From a virus: a stretch of DNA of 25,171 nt. Each line of letters opens with the position of its first letter. Positions within the stretch are counted from its first letter, which is position 1. The DNA lies in the IMG/VR virus record IMGVR_UViG_3300022743_000019, positions 1 to 25,171 of that record, one strand, 5' to 3'. Below the pieces are notes generated by a model. That model saw nothing but the letters and a program-made list of their open reading frames with translations. It was not told the origin of the DNA and did not search any database. Below, piece after piece: positions 14,813 through 22,300 of the stretch. Position numbers and translations under genes: made by a program.

Positions 14813-15016
14813 TTAGGCGAAGTCGAAGATGTATTCGGGTTTGCACTGTGATTTGGATGCGATGACCCGGTGATCGGCACTATTGTTCAGATGTTGGTAG
14901 ATTTTGCGAGCCACGGGCTCATCGCATTGCACATAAAGTGCGCCATCAAAGAAATATGCATGGCTCCCCTTCAAGACGGGATGAATCGTGGACATGATTG
15001 ATTTTTCGAATTTCAT
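14813..15016 (-). CDS. Small hypothetical protein (67 residues)
   Basis: No function is recognised. The frame is open to 15073, but the promoter at 15045-15073 would start transcription near 15038, so the first usable ATG is at 15014-15016, giving a protein beginning M-K-F-E-K-S-I-M-S. The product contains H-A-Y-F-F-D-G-A-L-Y-V-Q-C-D-E-P-V-A-R-K-I-Y, typical of a small alpha/beta protein. The ribosome binding site is weak. It has its own early promoter and is followed directly by the next promoter. Confidence 0.7.
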   Translation of the reverse strand: MKFEKSIMSTIHPVLKGSHAYFFDGALYVQCDEPVARKIYQHLNNSADHRVIASKSQCKPEYIFDFA

Positions 15017-15044
15017 GGTATGGGTTCTTAAATTTAAAGATCGA

Positions 15045-15073
15045 ATTGTAGCAAATTTTGAATTAATTGCCAA
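15045..15073 (-). promoter_or_regulatory. sigma70-type promoter for the 67-residue protein gene
   Basis: On the minus strand, TTGGCA (15068-15073), a 17-bp spacer ending in TGC, and TACAAT (15045-15050). Across 34 bases (15043-15076) it matches the promoter at 14781-14814 at 31 positions, including the spacer. Confidence 0.82.
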
Positions 15074-15096
15074 ATTTGACTATGCTGGTCGGTAAC

Positions 15097-15125
15097 TTGA
15101 CTCTGGTCCGGGTCTGTGCTATCAT
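15097..15125 (+). promoter_or_regulatory. sigma70-type promoter for the HNH gene
   Basis: On the plus strand, TTGACT (15097-15102), a 17-bp spacer ending in TGC, and TATCAT (15120-15125). The predicted start near 15132 gives a leader of about 27 bases. It diverges from the minus-strand promoter at 15045-15073. Confidence 0.65.
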
Positions 15126-15144
15126 GACAGAGATGTTTTCCCAT

Positions 15145-15152
15145 AATAAATA
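15145..15152 (+). promoter_or_regulatory. Late-promoter-like octamer at the HNH gene
   Basis: AATAAATA (7 of 8 matches to TATAAATA) lies six bases before the HNH ATG and downstream of the sigma70 promoter. By T4 geometry the start site would be about one base before the ATG. Confidence 0.55.
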
Positions 15153-15158
15153 CTCCCG

Positions 15159-15686
15159 ATGTCTGATACTTTAGTTTTGAATGGCGACTACCAGCCGCTT
15201 TGCTTTTTTCCATTGAGCACGATTGATTGGCGAACAGCCATCAAGGCGGTCTATTCTGAAAAAGTAAATGTAGTCAAAAACTACGACAACTGGGTAGTCC
15301 ATAGCCAAAATTTATCCATCCCCGTGCCCAGTATTGTGGTCATGCGAGAGTACGTGGATTCGTCTAAATCCCGGGAGGCAATGTTTAATAGAACTAGCAT
15401 TTATGTCAGGGATAAATTCACATGCCAGTATTGTGGTAAAAAATTCGGATTTGTGGATTTAACACTGGACCATGTTATTCCAAAATCGACCGGAGGTGAT
15501 ACTTCTTGGGATAACATCGTCTCGGCATGTGTCCCATGCAATCAGAAAAAAGGGGACAAGTTCGTCCGCCCCATCAAACAGCCATTTGTCCCGACATTCC
15601 GTCAATTAGAGGCAAATTATCGAAAGGCACATGATTTTCCTTTGGACGAAGTCCACGAATCATGGGTTGAGTATCTGGGAACGTAG
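15159..15686 (+). CDS. HNH endonuclease
   Basis: The 175-residue protein matches the common bacterial and phage HNH family beginning T-L-V-L-N-x-D-Y-x-P-L. A zinc-binding C89-x2-C92 and C124-x2-C127 frame the catalytic D104-H105, N119 and N128, within L-T-L-D-H-V-I-P-K-S-T-G-G. The fold cuts or nicks DNA; in phages such enzymes act as homing endonucleases, packaging aids or DNA-processing enzymes, and the role here is not determined. The start is fixed by an in-frame TAA four codons upstream and by agreement with the family N-terminus. It stands alone between an early minus-strand island and the gp25-gp6 operon, with both a sigma70-type and a late-type promoter. Confidence 0.9.
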   Translation: MSDTLVLNGDYQPLCFFPLSTIDWRTAIKAVYSEKVNVVKNYDNWVVHSQNLSIPVPSIVVMREYVDSSKSREAMFNRTSIYVRDKFTCQYCGKKFGFVDLTLDHVIPKSTGGDTSWDNIVSACVPCNQKKGDKFVRPIKQPFVPTFRQLEANYRKAHDFPLDEVHESWVEYLGT

Positions 15687-15712
15687 CCCATAGTTTCCGA
15701 TCATTTTTTCAG

Positions 15713-15720
15713 CATAAATA
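15713..15720 (+). promoter_or_regulatory. Late-promoter-like octamer upstream of gp25
   Basis: CATAAATA is preceded by TTTTTTCAG, as at the exact TATAAATA at 7161. It would give gp25 a leader of about 50 bases that contains the hairpin at 15736-15757. Confidence 0.65.
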
Positions 15721-15735
15721 CCCTATAAACCCGAG

Positions 15736-15757
15736 AAATTAAGTTTAGACTTAATTT
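15736..15757 (+). other. AT-rich hairpin in the gp25 leader
   Basis: A perfect 9-bp inverted repeat (15736-15744 with 15749-15757) has a 4-base loop, TTAG. It lies between two late-promoter-like motifs and 20 bases before gp25. The stem holds only one G-C pair and is followed by a G-run, so it does not look like a terminator. A leader-RNA structure or protein-binding palindrome is more likely. Confidence 0.6.
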
Positions 15758-15761
15758 TGGG

Positions 15762-15769
15762 GGTAAATA
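15762..15769 (+). promoter_or_regulatory. Second late-promoter-like motif adjacent to gp25
   Basis: GGTAAATA ends seven bases before the gp25 ATG (15777) and overlaps an in-frame TAG. It shares the TAAATA core with the other late motifs but differs at the first two positions, so it is a weaker candidate than 15713-15720. Confidence 0.35.
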
Positions 15770-15776
15770 GGTATAT

Positions 15777-16154
15777 ATGGCAACAACACTAACTAACGTA
15801 GGATATTCTTCCACCAGCCCCACCAACACTTTGTATGATTTGGAGTTGGCAAAAACTGACCTCATGAATCATTTTATGACTCGCAGGGGTGAGCGGGTGA
15901 TGGCACCCCAATTTGGGAGCGTTATTTGGGATTTCTTGTTTGACCAATTGACCCCAGACGTAATTAGCATTATACAAGACGATGCAGTGACAATTCTCAG
16001 AACTGATCCTCGATTTGAGGTTAATTCTGTGAATGTGACCGAAGTCGAGCACGGAATCTATCTGGAAATTGATGCCTATTACATTCCACAAAATGTAAAC
16101 ACTACATTGGCTGTCACGTTTGACAACAATGCCGCACAGGGAACCACGCTATGA
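15777..16154 (+). CDS. 25: gp25-like baseplate wedge protein
   Basis: The 125-residue protein carries the gp25 family core R-R-G-E-R-V-M-A-P-Q-F-G-S-V-I-W-D-F-L-F-D (residues 36-56). It is close to T4 gp25 (132 residues). In T4 it lies in the inner baseplate wedge, contacts gp6 and gp53, and helps start sheath assembly; homologues occur in R-pyocins and type VI secretion (TssE). The ATG is fixed by an in-frame TAG three codons upstream. It overlaps the gp6 start by four bases (ATGA), so the two are translationally coupled. Confidence 0.92.
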   Translation: MATTLTNVGYSSTSPTNTLYDLELAKTDLMNHFMTRRGERVMAPQFGSVIWDFLFDQLTPDVISIIQDDAVTILRTDPRFEVNSVNVTEVEHGIYLEIDAYYIPQNVNTTLAVTFDNNAAQGTTL

Positions 16155-19100
16155 CACAGGCTATCCGACAAGACAATTTATTTTCCGCCGAAAACTGGCA
16201 AGCAGTATATCAGAGTTTCCGCAATGCAGATTTCAAGGCATACGACTTCGACACATTGCGCTCTGCGATGGTGGATTATATCCGACTTTCTTACCCAGAG
16301 AATATCAACGATTGGATTCAAAGTTCTGAATTCGTTGCACTGATTGACCTTATTGCATTTTTAGGTCAAAACTTGGCTTTCCGTATCGACCTCAATAGTC
16401 GGGAAAACTTTATTGACACGGCTGAACGACGTGACAGCGTCTTGCGTCTTGCAAGATTCTTGAGCTATAACCCAAAACGAAACATCGCTGCGACTGGTCT
16501 ACTGAAAATCAAGGCCATTAAGACTACTGAGTCAGTGTTTGACACGATGGGACAAGATTTGAGCAATAAATCTATTCAGTGGGTGAATGTGAACGATCCT
16601 GATAATTACGAGAAGTTCATCACCATCATGAATGCAGCCTTGAATGCTGACCATAAATTCGGCAACCCAGTCAAGGCAGGAACAGTGGATGGCATTACTA
16701 CTCATCAATATTCGCTTGCATCCGTGACTGGGGATATCGTATCAATCGGTTACAGCGCGAACGTGAGCGGAAATTCTGAAAGTTTTGAAATCACGAACTC
16801 GGATTTCTTGGATAACAAGTACTTCCGTGAGATGACGCCCAATCCATACAGCACATTCAATGTCTTGTATCGAAATGATAATTCTGGAAACTCCAGTACC
16901 AATACTGGATTCTTCGTCCTATTCAAACAAGGCAACTTGACCAAGTCTGATTTCCAGATCAATGATTACATGGAAAATCGCGTCATCGACTTGGATATTC
17001 CAAACATTAATGAATCGGACGTGCACGTACAAACAGTCGCAACGGATGGATCGGTTATTGAAACTTGGGATAAAGTGCCAAACGTGGCTGGCAATAACGT
17101 AGTTTATAACTCGTATGCCCGGGGTAAGCGTAAAATCTACAGCGTGATTACCCGAGAAGATGATAAGATCAGCATCAAATTTGGGGATGGATTGTTCTCG
17201 GATGTTCCCATGGGTATTATCCGAGTATGGACACGCAAGAGTAACGGATTGGCATATACGATCAAACCCGTGGACATGAAGAATATTACTTGGGATAATC
17301 CATATTACGATGCACAGGGGAGAAAGCAATATCTAACGATTGTCGCTGATCTGGAGTACACTGTGAACAACAGTAGCCCTGCCGAATCTATGACAAGCAT
17401 TAAGCGTAATGCCCCATTGGCTTATGCTACGCAGGATCGCATGGTGACAGGCGAGGACTACACGGTATATCCATTGACCCAGAGTTCTGACGTACTGAAA
17501 GTCAAGGCAGTTAACCGTATTCATAGTGGATTCAGTCGGTACACTGACCCATTGGACCCGACCGGGACATATCAGAGTATTGATATGCTGGCGGATGATT
17601 TCTACATGTACAAAGAAAATGATTATGAGATTTCATCAATGGAAATCTCTAGCCAATTGTATATCAGGGATATTGTCCAGCAGTTAGAAAACAGTCTAAC
17701 GAATGGCGGGACATTGAACCTGTATTATGCCAACTATCCAGCCGTGGATTGCACATCCATTGATGTGACATGGAAACAGGTCAGCGCAGCGGCTGGCACA
17801 TGTACTGGGTATTTTGTGAAAGATGGTGATCCAACTCCTATTGGGACGAGGGAGTACACGACTGCACTGCGCCAGTTGGTACCGGGTGCATTGGTTGAAT
17901 TTAGCAATGGTCAATGGGCTGCGGTGACATCTGTTGCATTAAGCGGACTGGGTATGGACAATTCATCTGGCAATAGTACCGGATTGAAATCATCTGGTGA
18001 AGGCTGTGTGTCCCTATCCAAAATCATTCCAGATTCTGCGCGAATTACCAGAATTGTCCCTGCATACAAAAAGAAATTCAACTTAGTAGAATCTGACGCC
18101 ATCAAAAATCAGATTCAATTAAAAAATAATTTTGGCATTCGTTACAACCACACATCACAGTCATATAACATTGTGACTGCGGACAACATCAATCAATCCG
18201 TGTTCTATAGTGCCACCAATGCAGGGGACACAAGCGGGAGAAATCTCGATTCAAGCTGGCTTTACTATATAACTTACCAAGATGGTAAGTATCTTGTTCG
18301 CCAGAAGGTCTTGCAATACATCATTGGCTCTGAGGCTAAGTTGAAATTCGGCAACATCAACTTCTCTGAAAAAAATGTCAATCAGGCCAGAACGGATAAG
18401 ATTAAGTTCTTGAAAATTAACAGTGTCCCGGATAACTCTGGTCTACTCGGTTCTCCTATTGAATTCTCGGTGGCTGGATATTTCGTGGACGACAGTGGAT
18501 ACGTAGATAATAGCAGAGTGATCGTCAAGATTGCAGATGCAAATTCAGACTTTTTGCCGGATAATCCGTATACCTTCGAGAAAATTGTGGGCAATACGAA
18601 GGTGGACGTGACGGCCCAGACTAGTATTTCGGGAATCGTGAAAACTGTCGTATCAGAATCCTCGACGGCAGCACTATCGGGTAGAACGGCATTAATCGGT
18701 CAATGGAATCATATTGCTGAAAGCAATCAGCGTATTGACCCTGCCACGGTGAACATCATTGACTTGTTTATTTTGGGTGCAAATTATGACACTGAATATC
18801 GCCGTTGGATCAAGAATGATGGCACTGCAGCAAATCAACCATTGCCGCCCACGACAGTTGAAATGAATCAGCAATTTGCCGATCTTGATTTAGTCAAGAC
18901 AAGCAGCGATACCATTATTTTCCGCCCAGCAAAGTACAAACTATTGTTCGGTAAATTGGCGGATGCATCCTTGCAGGCAAAGTTTAAGGTAGTGAAAATG
19001 CCCGGTACTAGCTTGAATGATAACGAGATTAAGAGCAAGATTGTATCAGCATTGGATGCGTTTTTCGATATTGCGAACTGGACCTTCGGGGAGACATTTT

Positions 19101-19309
19101 ACTTCACCGAATTGGCAGCATATATACATACAGTGCTTGCGGGAAGTATTAGCTCTGTGGTGATTGTGCCAATGACGGGTTCCGGGACATTTGGTAAATT
19201 ATTCCAAGTCACATCGAATTCCGATGAACTTTTCGCAAACTGTGCAACCGTGAATGACATTGAGATTATTAATCAAATCACGGATACTAATATCAGGATT
19301 GGAAAATAA
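16151..19309 (+). CDS. 6: gp6-like baseplate wedge protein
   Basis: This 1052-residue wedge protein corresponds to T4 gp6 (660 residues), the main ring-forming part of the baseplate. The N-terminal 110 residues carry the family pattern: D-Y-I-R-L-S-Y-P-E-N-I-N-D-W, S-S-E-F-V-A-L-I-D-L-I-A-F-L-G-Q-N-L-A-F-R-I-D, and R-D-S-V-L-R-L-A-R-F-L-S-Y. The C-terminal part has the gp6/J-like core near S-L-N-D-N-E-I-K-S-K-I-V-S-A-L-D-A-F-F-D. The size is typical of the longer exo-T4 forms. AGGGA lies 8 bases before the ATG, which overlaps the gp25 stop. Its stop overlaps the next start by one base (TAATG). Confidence 0.92.
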   Translation: MTQAIRQDNLFSAENWQAVYQSFRNADFKAYDFDTLRSAMVDYIRLSYPENINDWIQSSEFVALIDLIAFLGQNLAFRIDLNSRENFIDTAERRDSVLRLARFLSYNPKRNIAATGLLKIKAIKTTESVFDTMGQDLSNKSIQWVNVNDPDNYEKFITIMNAALNADHKFGNPVKAGTVDGITTHQYSLASVTGDIVSIGYSANVSGNSESFEITNSDFLDNKYFREMTPNPYSTFNVLYRNDNSGNSSTNTGFFVLFKQGNLTKSDFQINDYMENRVIDLDIPNINESDVHVQTVATDGSVIETWDKVPNVAGNNVVYNSYARGKRKIYSVITREDDKISIKFGDGLFSDVPMGIIRVWTRKSNGLAYTIKPVDMKNITWDNPYYDAQGRKQYLTIVADLEYTVNNSSPAESMTSIKRNAPLAYATQDRMVTGEDYTVYPLTQSSDVLKVKAVNRIHSGFSRYTDPLDPTGTYQSIDMLADDFYMYKENDYEISSMEISSQLYIRDIVQQLENSLTNGGTLNLYYANYPAVDCTSIDVTWKQVSAAAGTCTGYFVKDGDPTPIGTREYTTALRQLVPGALVEFSNGQWAAVTSVALSGLGMDNSSGNSTGLKSSGEGCVSLSKIIPDSARITRIVPAYKKKFNLVESDAIKNQIQLKNNFGIRYNHTSQSYNIVTADNINQSVFYSATNAGDTSGRNLDSSWLYYITYQDGKYLVRQKVLQYIIGSEAKLKFGNINFSEKNVNQARTDKIKFLKINSVPDNSGLLGSPIEFSVAGYFVDDSGYVDNSRVIVKIADANSDFLPDNPYTFEKIVGNTKVDVTAQTSISGIVKTVVSESSTAALSGRTALIGQWNHIAESNQRIDPATVNIIDLFILGANYDTEYRRWIKNDGTAANQPLPPTTVEMNQQFADLDLVKTSSDTIIFRPAKYKLLFGKLADASLQAKFKVVKMPGTSLNDNEIKSKIVSALDAFFDIANWTFGETFYFTELAAYIHTVLAGSISSVVIVPMTGSGTFGKLFQVTSNSDELFANCATVNDIEIINQITDTNIRIGK

Positions 19310-22300
19310 TGGCAAACGATAAGTTTAAAGCAACTCCCGTGACGGCAGTGGATGCTACTGTGCCGGGTAATATTGCGCCCGAGAAAATTAACTCGGTGGA
19401 GTTTTTGCCGAAGTACCACCAGACCTCCACGAACACTAAGTTTTTCAATGCGACACTTGATCCATTATTGAGCAAGGGTGCAGCAGAAGATGTGAATGCA
19501 TATGTGGGTCGCAGAAGTGGCACCGTCTACAATCCTGCAAAAGACCCGTATGTTTCTGAAATTCGAAAAGAGCGAGAAGAATACCAACTGGATGTGGGCA
19601 TTGTGTCAAAGGATGCGAATGGGAATATTTCCCATAAAATGGCGTATGCGGATTTGTTATCCACATTTCAGTCCAAAATTCCACATTTTAAACCGGACAA
19701 CCTAGACACGGATTATTACAGTTGGAATCCCCCGATTGACATTGACAAATTCGTCAATTTCTCGCACTATTATTGGTTCCCAATGGGTCTACCACCCGTG
19801 GAGATTGCCGGTAACATCGACATTGATGCTGAAATCATCGGTGGGGCCGATTGCACTATTGGCGCAGAGTATGACCCCAATCCAGTACTGGAAAATAAAA
19901 AAGCACTGCCCCTTAAAAATGGAATGAAACTGTATTTCACTAACAATTCAGTGGCAAACTCCAAGTACCTAACTACAACGGACGGGGAGAGAACTTTCCA
20001 TTCAGTGGATGCAACTACACTGTTCGATGTAAGCGATCTAGTGGGCAATAATTATTCCCTCCAGATTGATTGTACATTCACTACCCAAGAGGATTTCTTT
20101 GGCATGCACACGGTTCGCCGCAATGCATTCATGCCCGAGTATCAGAAAGACGCAAGCGGTAATATTCTGCACCGAAACTGGGTGGAAGTATCCCCGGGCG
20201 TAATTCAATTGTCATTTGATGGCATCTTGCAGGGAATCGACCCAAGTACAGTGCAGGTACGAGTTCGAGTCATTAATCACCCCATTTACTTCATCGTGAG
20301 TGGAGTGGGCCAGCGTATTCAACTGTTAGATGAGTCAAAAACAAATCCACGTTTGTCATACACCCTAGGTATTCCAGAGGGATATGATACGGTTAAATTC
20401 GACATGGACACATGGGACGCAACGACGCAGAGTATTATTGCTCCAGAATATATCGTGATGCAAAAAGATGCACAGAACAACAATGCATGGAGTCGAGTCA
20501 ATCAGTGGCATCATATCAGTGCCATTGTGGCGGTGTTCTCGCATCTTGGTCAGACGGTAAACTTTGATACGATTGGTGCGAGCCGAGCAAAGCGCCCGAT
20601 TATTGAATTCTTGGCCGATATGGAGATGATCAATCACGGCACTTCGTCAATTGATCCAGTGGATTTATTTTCAAAATCAGTTGCAGTTACTGACATATCC
20701 GGTCATGTTCGAGCAACCGTGGATGGTGTCGAGGTTAAAGATAAACAGCGAATCCTATTTTCGGAGACCGGCGTATCGATTTACGACAATAGAGTCGCAA
20801 CGGTATCCGGGGTTGGTAAATCAATCGTCCTAACCTTCTCTGATCTATTGCCTGTCTGCACTTCGGTATTGGTGAAGTCAGGTTCGCGATTCGCGAATAG
20901 CGAATGGTGGTTCAGTGGTGCAAACATTGTCCCGGCGCAGCAAAAAACAAAACGCAATCAACTTCCAATTTTCGCATTGTATGACGTGAATGGAATTAAA
21001 TTAGATGATGCTTCGGTGTACAAGAGTACAAACTTCACGGGCAGCACTGTATTCCAGTACAAGAGTGGCACATTTTCGGATACGGAATTGGGCTTTGGCG
21101 TAGAGTATGAAAATACAAGCTATGATGTCCTCAATAACTATAGCCCATACGCCAAAAACTTCGCTAACTTGAAATTCATTTGGACACAGAATGCATCTGA
21201 CGTTTTCTATGATAACAACGGCACCCGTGCGAATATCCCCGGGACGTATTATGTGAGATTCAACAACAACGGCAAAAGCGAATTCAGTAATGGATGGACA
21301 CGTAATGCAACCGAGGCACTGACACTTCAGCGCATCACGCACATTGTGGCCGACACTGCTATTGACAATTCAATCATTGTTCCGGGTGATGTTACCCCCA
21401 GATATGAATACCAAGCATACATTGATAATGGAGCGGTGCAATTTGATCTAATCGGCAAGGATGGAACAGTAAAGACGTGGAACGCAGATGGCTCGTTGCT
21501 CTTCCCAATCGGGGGAACTGCGACGATCCACAACTACACGGGGCATGCATTCACTGTATATGGAAAGAATGGTGCAGTTGTGCAACCAGCACATGCATCC
21601 GGAAAAATCGAAGTAACTATTGGAAGTTTATCCGAGAATGGTGAATCTCCATACATGTCATATGAATGCAGTGGACAAACGGGCTCAATACAACTGGTCG
21701 ATCCATTCAAGGAATCACGATCTTTGCAAGTCCGCCAAAATGGCAAGAAATTGAATATTCTGCAGGACTTCGCCATTGCATACAACATGGTGGATAACAC
21801 TTATACACTGAGCGTGATTAATATTGCAAAGTCTGACATCATTGAGGTATTGTTCTCAAGTAATGTTCACGCTGGTGTGTACAGTACGCATTCGACTATT
21901 GAGGCTAACCCGGATAATGCCAGCATTCAAGAAACAAGCTTTAGTAAAATGTTCGAGCATTTTACGTCGATTATTGCATCCCAGCCCATGATCAGTGGAT
22001 CAACTTATGGGGAAAATACATGGGTTGATTCATCTAAACAAAGTGGTACTGGGTATGTCATTCAGCAACAAGATAATGGATCACTGTTGCCCGGTATTCT
22101 GTTGGCCGGAAAAATTGATCCAATCGTGGTTCTATCCAAGGCAGCAGATCAATATGCATCTTACCGGACCAAGGTAATCGCAAAACTGCAACAAATCAGC
22201 CAGCAACTAGATGTCACTGCCATATCATCTGCTGATTTAGTGGACAAAGTATTGGCACAATTGAATGTCGGTAAGAACTCAACATTCCCCCATGCATACA

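Noticed and set aside
15017-15073. 19-residue N-terminal extension of the 67-residue protein
   Set aside because: It lies upstream of the predicted transcription start and covers the -35 and -10 boxes.
15671-15712. Possible terminator after the HNH gene (GGGAAC pairing with GTTTCC, then a T-run)
   Set aside because: The stem needs a G-U pair and has a 10-base loop, and 6 bases separate it from the T-run. The T-run is better explained as part of the late promoter.
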